Shown: positions 47,001 through 56,029, counted from the first letter of the stretch. The stretch is DNA of 64,000 bases from Streptomyces sp. NBC_01294 (GCF_035917235.1 NZ_CP108423.1:5423501-5487500), one strand, 5' to 3'. Notes: generated by a model from the letters alone, not told the origin. Numbers and translations are program-made.

Positions 47001-47612
47001 AACGCGGCCATCTACGTCCCGAACCCCGACCCGCTGGCCGATCCGCCGCCGGTCGACGCCATGGTCGGAACCGGCCACATGCTCCTCGACGGCAACGGGG
47101 ACTACGCCTCGACGGCGGCCGCCCCGGTCACCGGAGCCACGAGCTTCACGCTCTCGGCGCGCGTCCAGATCTCCTCGCAGGACGCCACGGCCTCGCAGAC
47201 GGTGTTCTCGCTGCCCGGTACGAACGCCAACCGGGTCCAGGTCCGCTACCAGGGCGCCACCAAGCGCTGGGAGCTGGCCGTGGCCACGACCGACACGGCC
47301 GGAGCCTCGGTGACGGCCTTCTCCGAGAACCAGGTCCTGCCGGACACCAACCCCGCCGGCCAGCACCTGGCCGTCGTCTACGACGCGTTCGCCGGTCAGA
47401 TCCGCCTGTACGTCAACGGCCAGCTGGCCGCGGCGCAGGGCGTGGACAACACGACCTGGGCCGCCACCGGCGGGCTCCAGGTAGGCCGTTCGGCCCGCGG
47501 CAACGCCGAGTACTTCGCCGGAGCCATCGACGAGGTCCGCGCCTACAACGGCGCCCTCGACCCGATCTCCGTCGTCCAGCTCGCCAGCACGATCGAGCTG
47601 GCCCAGAGCTAG
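44001..47612 (+). CDS. Secreted LamG-domain protein of the RHS cluster
   Basis: 1203 residues from ATG 44001. Signal peptide (RRTVLRRASLAAVTAGALVATTLG). The N-terminal 600 residues resemble the secretion-associated, DNRLRE-like beta-rich region common in actinobacterial cell-surface proteins (EYTEPVHAVKNGKWVGIDKTL...). A fibronectin-like stretch follows, then two LamG/concanavalin domains (about residues 755-970 and 1020-1195), each with the FSVSAWVRP or FTLSARVQI strand and a GxLQIGRH or GGLQVGRS strand. Likely acts with the neighbouring FG-GAP and RHS proteins; specific function unknown. Confidence 0.82.
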   Translation: MMTTQPRGLRRTVLRRASLAAVTAGALVATTLGLDLWTGADKPATGPEPVAVGTPVQTEVEARVAARKSGKQVEVLGLRTEQREIFAAPDGSYTAREYTEPVHAVKNGKWVGIDKTLVKRADGSVVPKATTVGLAFSDGAAGKPFVTMTRNTHEMALTWPYGKLPAPVLDGDTATYPDALPGVDLKVRAEANGFGHLLVVKTPQAAADPRLTRLDLGLKAKGLTYKKDANGAVTAEDSTVGGTVFQSGAPSMWDSAASQEAAARTKGPKAVAQSLSAARADAPTGPAAAAELAPALEGPGGGGKAAALGIEVSKDKLTLVPDQKLLRDGATVFPVVIDPIQKTADRSGWTGVMSGKPTVGEWQYSGSAGVGKCPTDYSAASCAGVGTRRVAFQIPLSFYSGKQILGATFSARVQHVYWADARAEPIQLQRIGGSSAHIDSGSNWNNTQNVTLTTLETLNEKIQPTSCTSQANMHFKSGASGGLTNSVRTAANEGWPSMLFNLKAQNEGSFGGWKRVCGNAYLSISYNTLPGLINTTSMSSNPGGACVTGTGRPYSDVPPTLRAIANDADAGEQVKVRFKLEWKDAAGAAKSYEEDTNYKAPTSSTPFEHTARTTIPENTAISWSVAAHDGDGWGPWSGKCEFMYDKTFPGKPNVFSTQYPATNVYHDGVGAPGTFTFSPNPNDTVPDTDIVKYRYTFAGETAKEVANTTAGGPASVTWTPTRSGPHWVEVVAVDKAGHPSAIARHSFYVAAGAAAAAQWNLADEAGGNAADEEQGKYPAGFGPGVTFGVPGPGGTIDRAARFDGTAGSWVDAGSTVLDTLKGFSVSAWVRPTDLSRDMTVISQDGTGEPGFVLGYDAMAKTWKFSVPVDDVDTLGEWKAVSTGVTPVKDQWVLLTGIYDGTAGKIQLYVDKDLKGETVRRSTWKSYGALQIGRHIDKAGYEDAFVGDLAEVRVFSRPLLPAQITDIKTVRPERKGYWQLNTAQSGTSPEAGNGQGLTMAGNAAIYVPNPDPLADPPPVDAMVGTGHMLLDGNGDYASTAAAPVTGATSFTLSARVQISSQDATASQTVFSLPGTNANRVQVRYQGATKRWELAVATTDTAGASVTAFSENQVLPDTNPAGQHLAVVYDAFAGQIRLYVNGQLAAAQGVDNTTWAATGGLQVGRSARGNAEYFAGAIDEVRAYNGALDPISVVQLASTIELAQS

Positions 47613-47621
47613 ACCTTTCCC

Positions 47622-47665
47622 CGGACAGGTGTGCCCGCCCCTCGCAGGGCGGGCACACCTGTCCG
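47622..47665 (+). terminator. Terminator between LamG and RHS genes
   Basis: Perfect 19-bp stem (47622-47640 / 47647-47665), loop CTCGCA. An 8-T run follows at 47689-47696, close to the RHS ribosome-binding site. Confidence 0.85.
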
Positions 47666-47709
47666 CTTCCGCAGTACCTTCCTGCCCCTTTTTTTTGTGG
47701 AGTGCACTG

Positions 47710-50700
47710 ATGTCTCTACGCGGCCGATTGCTCAATCGGCGCATACACCGGCGAACGCTGGGCTCAGTCGTCATCGGCCTGAGCCTCGCCCTGTCCGCCT
47801 CGTCCGTCCAGGCGCTGGAACTGGCCCCCGGCGGCACCAAGCGGCCCGGAGTCCAGAACTTCGGCGACCCCGTCAAGGGAACCAAGGCCAAGTCCAAGGG
47901 CCGCCCGGCGAACGCCACCGCCAAGGCGGCCGTCAAGAAGCTGGACAAGCCGGTCTGGCCCGGCAGCGGCAGCGCCGAGGTCGCCGTACCGGCAGCCGCG
48001 GGCACCGCCCCGGCGCCAGTGAAGGTCGGCGGCCTGCCGGTCGCCGTCGCCCCCGCGAAGGAGGCCGCCGCCCCGGCGGTGTCCTTCAAGGCCGCCGCCG
48101 TCTCCGGCGGAAAGGCCCCCGGCAAGGTCCGGGTCGACGTCGTCGACCCGAAGCGCGCCACCCAGCTCGGCGCCGGGGCCCTGCTGCGCGTCCAGCGGGC
48201 CGACACGGCACCGGCGGGCGGCGACGTCCGCCTGAAGGTCGACTACTCGGCCTTCGCCGACGGCTTCGGCGGCGCCTACGGCTCCCGTCTGCAGCTCGTC
48301 GAGCTCCCGGCCTGCGCCGCGGTCGCCGACCCGGGCACCGCCGCCTGTCCCGACCTGCCCAAGCCGCTGAAGACGGTCAACGACCCGAAGACGAAGACGG
48401 TCTCTGCCGACGTGAGCGCCCCGGCGCGCATGGCGGGCATGTCCGCCATGGCGGCCGGCTTGGCCGGTGGCGGCTCGATGGTGGCCCTCGCCGCGGGCGG
48501 TTCTTCCTCTCAGGGCAACTACGCGGCCACTCCGCTCGCCCCGTCGGCGAAGTGGAGCGTGTCGAACTCCTCGGGCGGCTTCTCCTGGTCGTACCCGCTG
48601 CGCACGCCGCCGGTCCCCGGTGGCCAGGTGCCGTCGCTCGGCCTCGGCTACTCCTCGCAGTCCGCGGACGGCCGTACGTCCGATACCAACAACCAGGGCT
48701 CCTGGGTCGGTGAGGGCTTCTCCTACGAGCCCGGCTACGTCGAGCGCCGCTACAAGTCCTGCGCGAAGGACGGCCAGTCGTCCTCCGCCGAGCAGTGCTG
48801 GGCCTTCGACAACGCCACGGTGATGCTCAACGGCTCGTCCACCGAGATCATCAAGGGCGACGCCGACGGCAAGTGGCGCCTCGCCTCCGACGACGGTTCC
48901 AAGGTCGAGCAGCTCACCGGCGCCGTGAACGGCGACAACGACGGCGAGCACTGGAAGATCACCACGACCGACGGCACCGAGTACTACTTCGGCAAGAACC
49001 GCCTGCCGGGCTGGGCCACGGGCAACGAGCAGACCGACTCGGTCTGGACCGCCCCGGTCTTCGGCAACAACACGGGTGAGCCCTGCTACAACGCCACCTT
49101 CGCGAACGCCTCCTGCCAGCAGGCCTGGCGCTGGAACCTGGACTACGTCAAGGACCGCCAGGGCAACGTCATCTCGTACTTCTTCAACAAGGAGACGAAC
49201 CACTACGCCCTGAACGGCAAGACCGACGTCAACGGCACCCCGTACACGGCGGGCGGCTACCTCAAGCGCATCGACTACGGCCAGCGCGAGGCCACCGTCT
49301 ACTCCGCCAAGGCCCCGGCCCGCGTCGTGTTCACCACGAAGGAGCGCTGCCTGGAGACTGACACCTTCAAGTGCCTCCCGGCCGACTTCAAGACGGCGAA
49401 CGCCGCCCACTGGCCGGACGTCCCGATGGACCGCTACTGCGCGCCGAGCACCAAGTGCAACGCCACCCAGGTCGCGGCCTCCTACTGGACCCGTCAGCGG
49501 CTGACCGGCGTCACCACGCAGATCCGCAAGGACGCCACGACCTACGACGACGTCGAAGCCTGGACGTTCACGCACCAGTTCACCGACAACGGCGACCAGT
49601 CCAAGACCCTGTGGCTGTCCAAGATCGACCACGAGGGGCGCAGGGGCGGCACCGCCAAGGTCCCCTCGGTCGAACTGATGGGCACCCAGCTCAAGAACCG
49701 GGTCGACGGCCTGAGCGAGAGCATCGATCCCTTCTACCGCTTCCGCCTGTCCACGGTCCTGAGCGAGACCGGTGCCCAGCTGGACGTCAACTACGCCCCG
49801 GCGGAGTGCACGAAGGACGCCCTGCCCAAGCCGGGCGAGTCCACCAAGCGCTGCTACCCGGTCGTCTGGTCCCCGCCGGGGTTCCTCGACCCGATCACCG
49901 ACTGGTTCCACAAGTACGTCGTCGCGCAGGTCATCGAGACCGACCGGACCGGCGGCGCCCCGGAACAGGTCACCGAGTACGACTACCAGGGCCCCGCAGG
50001 CTGGCGTAAGGCCGAGCCGGACGGCATGACCGAGGACAAGTACCTCACCTGGGGCGGCTGGCAGGGCTACGGCAAGGTCAAGGTGACCACCGGCGGCACC
50101 GCTGCCACCAAGACCCGCATCGACTACACGTACCTCCAGGGCATGGACGGCGACAAGAAGCCGGACGGCACCGCCCGCTCGGTGACGGTCGCCGACTCCG
50201 AGGGCGGTACGTACACGGACCACAAGGAGTTCAGCGGCCACGAGCTGGAGTCCGCCACCTACGACGGCGACAAGCTCGTCTCCAAGGTCATCAAGACCCC
50301 GATGCGGCACTACACCGCGACGGACGCCAACACCTGGGGCACCAGCCACGCCTCGTTCACCAGGACCGTCAAGACGCGCGGCTACACGGTGACCGAGGGC
50401 GGCGACGGCCGCCGCGAGTCCGAGTCGAACGCGACGTACGACCTCACGAACGGCACCGGCCGGATCCTGGAGGCGGAGGACCTGGGCGACCTGTCGACCA
50501 CGGCCGACGACACCTGCACCCGTACGTCTTACGCGGACAACGCGGCGGCCAACATCCTCGGCGCGGCCTCCCGGGTCGAGTCCGTCTCGGTCAAGTGCGC
50601 CACCACCCCCGACCGCAAGACGCAGGTGATCTCGGACGAGCGCACCGCGTACGACGGCCTGGCCTTCGGCGCCGCGCCCACCGTGGGCAACGCGACGCAG

Positions 50701-53700
50701 ACCGAGCGCATGACGTCCCACAACGGGACCGCGGCCACCTACAAGGTCACCGGTACGACCACGTACGACGCCTTCGGCCGGCCGGCCTCACAGACCGATG
50801 CCCTGGGCGCGGAGACCAAGACGGCGTACACCGACGTCAATGGCCTCATTTCCCAGACCAAGGTCACCAACGCCCTCGGCCACATCAACACGAGGGACTT
50901 CGACCCCGCTTTCGGCCTGTCCACCGGGCAGACCGACCCGAACGGCAAGCGCGGCGACCTGGCGTTCGACCCGCTCGGCCGCCTGGTCTCCGTCTGGCTC
51001 CCGGACCGCTCGAAGAGCGCGGGCCAGACGCCGAGCGTCAAGTACAGCTACAACTACCGTCTCGACAAGCCGGTCTCCGTGAAGACCGAGAAGATCGAGA
51101 TCGACGGCTCCTACGGAGCCGAGTACGAGCTCTACGACAGCCTGCTGCGTCCGCGCCAGAAGCAGACGGAAGGCCCTTCCGGCACCCGCATGGTGGCGGA
51201 TACCTTCTACACTCCGACCGGCAAGATCGCCAAGGTCAACGCCACGTACAACGCGGCGGGCGCGGCCTCCGACGAGCTGCTGATCGTCCGCAACGGCGAT
51301 GTCGGCGCGCAGACCCTCTACGAGTACGACGGCCTGGGCCGCACCACCGCGCAGATCTCCGCCGTGGCCGGCGGCGAGCAGTGGCGGACCACGATCGTCC
51401 ACGGCGGCGACCGCACGCACGTCGACCCGCCGGTCGGCGGTACGCCCAAGACGACGCTGACCGACGGCCAGGGCCGGACCACCGAGGTACGCCACTACAA
51501 GAGCGCCTCCCCGGTGCCGAACGGTCCGACCTCCGGCTACGACACCACCAAGTACACGTACACGCCGACGGGCAAGCTCAAGCAGCTCACCGACCCGGCG
51601 AACAACGTGTGGTCGTACAAGTTCGACCAGCTCGACCGGCAGATCGAGGCGGTGGACCCGGACTCGGGCAAGCGCACGACCACTTACGATGACGCCGACC
51701 GGCCGACGTCCACCACGGACGCCCGCGGCAAGACGGTCTCGACGGTCTACGACAAGCTCGACCGCGTCCTGACGACGTGGGACGGCCCCGCGAACACCGG
51801 CACCAAGCTCACCGAGCAGCGGTACGACAAGGCGGGGTGGCTGGGCAAAGAGTGGGCGTCGCTGCGTTACATCAACGCGACGGAGTACTTCGCCTCGGTC
51901 ACGCAGGCGATGGACGAGTTCTACCAGCCGATGAAGACGGCCTACACGGTCCCCGCCTCCTCTGGCACGGGCCTGGCCGGAACCTATGTCTTCGGCAGTG
52001 CCTACAACCGTGACGGCACCAAGCAGAGCGACTCACTCCCGGCGGCGGGCGGTCTCGATGCCGAGACCCTCGCCTACGGCTACGACGACATCCAGCGCCT
52101 GAAGAGCATGACGGGCACGACGTCGTACGTCACCAACGCCATCTGGTCCGGCCGCACCCTCCTGCAGCAGCTGGAGCTGAACAACGGCGGCAAGAAGGTC
52201 TGGCAGACCTTCCAGTACGAGACCGGTACCGACCGGCTCCTGAACTCGAAGGTGGACGTCTACGGCTCCACCACGGGTCCGGCGAAGGAGTCGAACTACT
52301 CCTACGACCAGATCGGCAACGTCCGGTCCATCGCCGACGTCGCCGGCAGCGGTACGCCCGACCTGCAGTGCTTCGCGTACGACTACCAGGCCCGCATGAC
52401 GGAGTCCTGGACCCCGGCGACCACCAAGGCCGCGGCCGGTGCGTCCGGCACGGTCGGCAGCCAGGTTCCGGTCTCGGGCTCGGGTCCGGCGGCCTGCAAC
52501 ACGGCCCCCGGCGCCTCCGCACTGGGCGGCCCGGCCCCGTACTGGAACTCGTACACGTTCGACTCGGTCGGCAACCGCCTCACCGAGACGGCGCACGACA
52601 CCGGCCTGAACGCCACGAAGGACGTCAAGCGCACCTTCACCTACAAGGCGGGCAGCCACCAGGTCCAGAAGGTCGTGGAGAACACCCCGACCGGTGACCG
52701 TCAGTACACGTACGGCTACGACACGGCCGGCAACACGACCACCCGCACGATCGGAGGCAACACCCAGACCCTGGAGTACGACGCCCTCGGCGACCCGGTG
52801 AAGAACAGCCGGCCGGACGACGTCACCACGCCGGGCACGAACGAGGCGTCGGAGACGACGTTCCTCTACGGCCCCGACGGCGGCCGGGTCCAGCGCAAGG
52901 ACGCCACCGGTACCACCGTGTACCTGCCGGGCATGGAACTGCGCCTGGACGCGGGGACGACCACTGCCAAGGCGACGCGCTACTACGCCTTCGCGGGACA
53001 GAGCGTCGCGATCCGCACGCCGGACAAGAAGCTGTCGTTCCTGGCCTCCGACCACCACGGCACGGCCGAGATGTCGATCGACGCCACGACGGGTGCGGTC
53101 ACCCAGCGGCGGATGGACCCGTACGGCAACAGCCGCGGCACCCCCCAGGGCACCTGGAAGGGCGAGAAGGGCTTCGTCGGCGGCACGATCGACGCGTCCA
53201 CGGGCCTCACGACCATCGGGGCCCGCGAGTACGACCCGTTCCTGGGCAAGTTCATCACCCCGGACCCGGTCGTCGACACGAACGACGCCCAGCAGCTGAA
53301 CGCGTACGCCTACGCGCACAACCGCCCGGTCTCCGCGAGCGACCCGAGCGGTCTGTACGACCCGGACGAGCGGGAGTTCTGCCGGGGCAGGGACGACTGC
53401 ACGGGCGGCAAGTGGACCCCGGAGCGCAAGAAGGAGGACCCGCCGACCACGGAGGCGGAAACCAACCTGCGCAATGCGGAGGGCGAGCACAACCGCACCA
53501 AGACGAAGATCAAGAACGCCGTCAAGCAGATCACCAAGATCCTCATGGACGAGCTCGGTGTGACGGCGGCCCTGGACTGCTTCTCCAGCGGCGACCTCGG
53601 TGCGTGTGGTGAAACGGCGCTCAACATCGCGAGCAGCTTCGCCGGCGGCATCGCAGGCAAGGTCCTCAAGAAGTACGGGTGGCCGACCGAGTGGGAGAAG

Positions 53701-54618
53701 GCCGGGGCCCTCATCAAGAAACTGGGCGGGCTCGCGCTCGACCTGGTGTCCGGGGTCAAGGCCTGGTTCAAGACCTCGGAGAAGGTCGAAAAGGCCAAGG
53801 GTGCGCTGGCGGCAGTCAAGGCGCGGATCAAGGGATCCGGGGGCAGCTGCCCCATCCCGCACAGCTTCCTGCCCGGCACGGAGGTCCTTCTAGACGACGG
53901 ATCGACGAAGAAGATCGAGGATGTCGAGGTCGGTGACCGGATCACCACGACCGATCCGTCGACCGGTGAGACGGTGACGCGGGAGGTCGTCGGCACGATC
54001 GTCACGCGCGACGACAAGCACTTCGTCGACCTGACGATGGACACCGAGTCCGGGGTGGCGTCGCTCGTCTCGACCGTAACCCACCCCTTCTGGGTCGAGA
54101 GCGAACACCGATTCATTGATGCTGGTGACTTGCGCCCGGGAATGCGACTGCGGACGCCGAACGGCAGCACGGTCGAGTTGTCGGGGATGCGATTCTTCAA
54201 TGAGCTGCGCCAAACGCACGACCTGACCATCGAGGGCATCCACGCCTATTACGTTCTGGCCGCGGCCGTGCCGGTACTCGTGCATAACTGTGACACCGGC
54301 GGGTTGAGTCTCGTGGGTGCACGGCAGATAAGTGGACGATTCCCCGACCAGGGAAATCCCGGTGAAACGCTCTTCCGTCAGAAGGAAGACGGCACGGTGA
54401 CCGCATATGGGCGTTACGATGACGACGGGGAGCTGTACCAGCGCGCAGATTTGTTGGAAGAGTCGGCTACACACGGCAAGGGTCCCAATGCTGTGCCGGC
54501 CCCGCATATCCTCTCAACGGTGACGCATAGAAACCCGAAGACTGGACAGAAGTTCATCAAGTGGGAGAAGATGCCGCGTTCTCTTCGCCCGGAAGAAGAG
54601 TTGTGCGGCTGCAGGTAG
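47710..54618 (+). CDS. Giant RHS/YD-repeat polymorphic toxin with Hint domain
   Basis: 2302 residues from ATG 47710, with GGAG seven bases upstream. Signal peptide (RRTLGSVVIGLSLALSASSVQA), an N-terminal RHS plug-like region (GSWVGEGFSYEPGYVERRYKSC), many YD repeats (YDAFGRP, YDGLGRTTAQI, YDDADRPTSTTDARGKTV) and the core-ending signature TTIGAREYDPFLGKFITPDP. After a linker with a hydrophobic stretch comes a Hint (intein-like) domain from Cys2047 (SCPIPHSFLPGTEVLL) to VLVHNC at 2194, containing THPFW. The tip, residues 2195-2302, is a separate toxin domain with YDDDGELYQRADLL, PAPHILS and THRNPKTG. It resembles polymorphic-toxin type 24 tips (inference). Confidence 0.93.
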   Translation: MSLRGRLLNRRIHRRTLGSVVIGLSLALSASSVQALELAPGGTKRPGVQNFGDPVKGTKAKSKGRPANATAKAAVKKLDKPVWPGSGSAEVAVPAAAGTAPAPVKVGGLPVAVAPAKEAAAPAVSFKAAAVSGGKAPGKVRVDVVDPKRATQLGAGALLRVQRADTAPAGGDVRLKVDYSAFADGFGGAYGSRLQLVELPACAAVADPGTAACPDLPKPLKTVNDPKTKTVSADVSAPARMAGMSAMAAGLAGGGSMVALAAGGSSSQGNYAATPLAPSAKWSVSNSSGGFSWSYPLRTPPVPGGQVPSLGLGYSSQSADGRTSDTNNQGSWVGEGFSYEPGYVERRYKSCAKDGQSSSAEQCWAFDNATVMLNGSSTEIIKGDADGKWRLASDDGSKVEQLTGAVNGDNDGEHWKITTTDGTEYYFGKNRLPGWATGNEQTDSVWTAPVFGNNTGEPCYNATFANASCQQAWRWNLDYVKDRQGNVISYFFNKETNHYALNGKTDVNGTPYTAGGYLKRIDYGQREATVYSAKAPARVVFTTKERCLETDTFKCLPADFKTANAAHWPDVPMDRYCAPSTKCNATQVAASYWTRQRLTGVTTQIRKDATTYDDVEAWTFTHQFTDNGDQSKTLWLSKIDHEGRRGGTAKVPSVELMGTQLKNRVDGLSESIDPFYRFRLSTVLSETGAQLDVNYAPAECTKDALPKPGESTKRCYPVVWSPPGFLDPITDWFHKYVVAQVIETDRTGGAPEQVTEYDYQGPAGWRKAEPDGMTEDKYLTWGGWQGYGKVKVTTGGTAATKTRIDYTYLQGMDGDKKPDGTARSVTVADSEGGTYTDHKEFSGHELESATYDGDKLVSKVIKTPMRHYTATDANTWGTSHASFTRTVKTRGYTVTEGGDGRRESESNATYDLTNGTGRILEAEDLGDLSTTADDTCTRTSYADNAAANILGAASRVESVSVKCATTPDRKTQVISDERTAYDGLAFGAAPTVGNATQTERMTSHNGTAATYKVTGTTTYDAFGRPASQTDALGAETKTAYTDVNGLISQTKVTNALGHINTRDFDPAFGLSTGQTDPNGKRGDLAFDPLGRLVSVWLPDRSKSAGQTPSVKYSYNYRLDKPVSVKTEKIEIDGSYGAEYELYDSLLRPRQKQTEGPSGTRMVADTFYTPTGKIAKVNATYNAAGAASDELLIVRNGDVGAQTLYEYDGLGRTTAQISAVAGGEQWRTTIVHGGDRTHVDPPVGGTPKTTLTDGQGRTTEVRHYKSASPVPNGPTSGYDTTKYTYTPTGKLKQLTDPANNVWSYKFDQLDRQIEAVDPDSGKRTTTYDDADRPTSTTDARGKTVSTVYDKLDRVLTTWDGPANTGTKLTEQRYDKAGWLGKEWASLRYINATEYFASVTQAMDEFYQPMKTAYTVPASSGTGLAGTYVFGSAYNRDGTKQSDSLPAAGGLDAETLAYGYDDIQRLKSMTGTTSYVTNAIWSGRTLLQQLELNNGGKKVWQTFQYETGTDRLLNSKVDVYGSTTGPAKESNYSYDQIGNVRSIADVAGSGTPDLQCFAYDYQARMTESWTPATTKAAAGASGTVGSQVPVSGSGPAACNTAPGASALGGPAPYWNSYTFDSVGNRLTETAHDTGLNATKDVKRTFTYKAGSHQVQKVVENTPTGDRQYTYGYDTAGNTTTRTIGGNTQTLEYDALGDPVKNSRPDDVTTPGTNEASETTFLYGPDGGRVQRKDATGTTVYLPGMELRLDAGTTTAKATRYYAFAGQSVAIRTPDKKLSFLASDHHGTAEMSIDATTGAVTQRRMDPYGNSRGTPQGTWKGEKGFVGGTIDASTGLTTIGAREYDPFLGKFITPDPVVDTNDAQQLNAYAYAHNRPVSASDPSGLYDPDEREFCRGRDDCTGGKWTPERKKEDPPTTEAETNLRNAEGEHNRTKTKIKNAVKQITKILMDELGVTAALDCFSSGDLGACGETALNIASSFAGGIAGKVLKKYGWPTEWEKAGALIKKLGGLALDLVSGVKAWFKTSEKVEKAKGALAAVKARIKGSGGSCPIPHSFLPGTEVLLDDGSTKKIEDVEVGDRITTTDPSTGETVTREVVGTIVTRDDKHFVDLTMDTESGVASLVSTVTHPFWVESEHRFIDAGDLRPGMRLRTPNGSTVELSGMRFFNELRQTHDLTIEGIHAYYVLAAAVPVLVHNCDTGGLSLVGARQISGRFPDQGNPGETLFRQKEDGTVTAYGRYDDDGELYQRADLLEESATHGKGPNAVPAPHILSTVTHRNPKTGQKFIKWEKMPRSLRPEEELCGCR

Positions 54619-54696
54619 GTCAGGCCCTAGTAGCCGGAGTTGACGACCGTCACTCCAGAGAGTCAAAGATCTAGCAGTATTCGACGTTGATCCTAT

Positions 54697-54721
54697 GTGC
54701 CCGCCAGTCTGTGGCGGGCAC
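54697..54721 (+). terminator. Hairpin between RHS toxin and immunity gene
   Basis: 10-bp perfect stem (54697-54706 / 54712-54721), loop GTCTG, 26 bp before the immunity start. Possible attenuator or terminator. Confidence 0.6.
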
Positions 54722-54746
54722 TTAGGTGTTCCCTGAGGAGTTTTCG

Positions 54747-55193
54747 ATGGACGACCCTACGGAGTACTCTAAAATTAAAACCTGGGTAGATGAGTGGGGA
54801 GGGGATCTCGACTACGTCGATTATGTGAAGGGCAATGGCGACCTGGCATTGTTGGCGGCATTCTCTCTCGTTTTCTGGCCCCGGTTTGTTGAAGTGCAGG
54901 GCTGTGTGCTGTGGGATCGAGTGTACGAGAAGTCGAATTTCGCTGACTGGTACGAGAACTGCTCTGGTGATACTCGAAAAATTGAGATGACACTCAATCG
55001 TCTGCGAGTTTGGCAACTCGTCGAGTCGCGTGATGTGGAAGAGGATTCACAGGCGTTGAAATTTGCGGCTGAGCGTATTGCGCGAGCGTGGCGAGCCGCT
55101 CTGTATGTAGAATTCCCCGGTCGGGATTTCGTTGTCGGAGTCGATGATTCTGAAGACGGCCCCATCGTGACTTTCGCCTCCGCGTCGCAGTAG
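54747..55193 (+). CDS. Putative immunity protein to the RHS tip
   Basis: 148 residues from ATG 54747, with GAGGAG about eight bases upstream. Acidic, Trp- and Tyr-rich protein (KTWVDEWGGDLDYVDYV, FWPRFVEVQGCVLWDRV). No known domain recognised. Its position directly after the toxin tip is the usual place for the cognate immunity gene. Base composition is foreign: hand count of 54781-55080 gives 157 G/C of 300. The function is inferred from position only. Confidence 0.65.
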   Translation: MDDPTEYSKIKTWVDEWGGDLDYVDYVKGNGDLALLAAFSLVFWPRFVEVQGCVLWDRVYEKSNFADWYENCSGDTRKIEMTLNRLRVWQLVESRDVEEDSQALKFAAERIARAWRAALYVEFPGRDFVVGVDDSEDGPIVTFASASQ

Positions 55194-55232
55194 TTCATCG
55201 CGGGGCCCGCGGCTGCGTTCCCAGCCCCCGGT

Positions 55233-55261
55233 TTGACCCCTCAGACCGGGGCCCGTAACCT
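55233..55261 (+). promoter_or_regulatory. rplU-rpmA promoter
   Basis: TTGACC (55233-55238), 17-bp spacer, TAACCT (55256-55261): a good HrdB-type promoter. Transcription near 55268 gives a leader of about 140 bases with several hairpin-forming GC segments before rplU. Confidence 0.75.
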
Positions 55262-55405
55262 GGGTCGCTGGCGTGTCTATGTGCACGCCATCCACTGAGC
55301 ACCTCACCTCCCGTACCGCCTCGCGGCGCGGGGGAGGCCGGCCTGCGGTTCCCGCGGGGCCGGCTGGCTTCAGGGGTTCCCGAATCGAGCGAGAGAGAGA
55401 TCCGC

Positions 55406-55726
55406 GTGTACGCCATCGTGCGCAGCGGTGGTCGCCAGCACAAGGTTGCTGTTGGTGACATCGTTGAGGTTGACAAGATTTCCACTGCCAAGGTTGGCGA
55501 CACGGTCGAGCTCTCGACCCTGCTCGTTGTCGATGGCGACGCCGTGACCAGCGACCCGTGGGTCCTGGCCGGTATCAAGGTCACGGCCGAGATTGTGGAC
55601 CACCACAAGGGCGCCAAGATCGACATCCTGCGCTACAAGAACAAGACCGGCTACCGCCGTCGCCAGGGTCACCGCCAGCAGTACACGGCGATCAAGGTCA
55701 CCGGTATCCCCGCGGCTGCGAAGTAA
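55406..55726 (+). CDS. rplU: Ribosomal protein L21
   Basis: Large-subunit protein binding 23S rRNA. 106 residues from GTG 55406 ([18 protein letters not shown]), with a GAGAGAGAG purine-rich site upstream. Ends [18 protein letters not shown], the usual C-terminus. Co-transcribed with rpmA (13 bp apart). The long leader may carry autoregulation by ribosomal protein, which is known for L21 in other bacteria. Confidence 0.98.
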   Translation: MYAIVRSGGRQHKVAVGDIVEVDKISTAKVGDTVELSTLLVVDGDAVTSDPWVLAGIKVTAEIVDHHKGAKIDILRYKNKTGYRRRQGHRQQYTAIKVTGIPAAAK

Positions 55727-55739
55727 GAGGGACTGAGAC

Positions 55740-55994
55740 ATGGCACACAAGAAGGGCGCATCGTCCACCCGGAACGGGCGCGACTCCAATGCTCAGCGGC
55801 TCGGCGTGAAGCGCTTCGGCGGTCAGGTCGTTTCCGCTGGTGAGATCCTCGTCCGCCAGCGCGGCACCCACTTCCACCCGGGTTCGGGTGTCGGTCGTGG
55901 TGGCGATGACACGCTGTTCGCGCTGCAGGCGGGTGCCGTCGAGTTCGGCACGCACCGTGGCCGCAAGGTCGTCAACATCGTTCCGGCCGCCTGA
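55740..55994 (+). CDS. rpmA: Ribosomal protein L27
   Basis: 84 residues. [29 protein letters not shown] is the classic N-terminus that reaches the peptidyl-transferase centre. [23 protein letters not shown] follows. Followed by a double-stem terminator. Confidence 0.98.
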   Translation: MAHKKGASSTRNGRDSNAQRLGVKRFGGQVVSAGEILVRQRGTHFHPGSGVGRGGDDTLFALQAGAVEFGTHRGRKVVNIVPAA

Positions 55995-56029
55995 TCCAGC
56001 TCCGGCTGATCAAGCGTTCGTAACTTCCC

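Noticed and set aside
43890..48206. 1438-residue minus-strand open frame opposite the secreted-protein genes
   Set aside because: Shadow of the plus-strand genes: the opposite strand has well-formed domains, while this frame is a low-complexity Arg/Ala/Gly product typical of GC-rich antisense frames.
53848..54291. Self-splicing intein in the RHS protein
   Set aside because: The Hint domain is followed by a terminal toxin tip, not by a continuing host protein, so it acts by cleavage at most; this fits the pretoxin-Hint arrangement.
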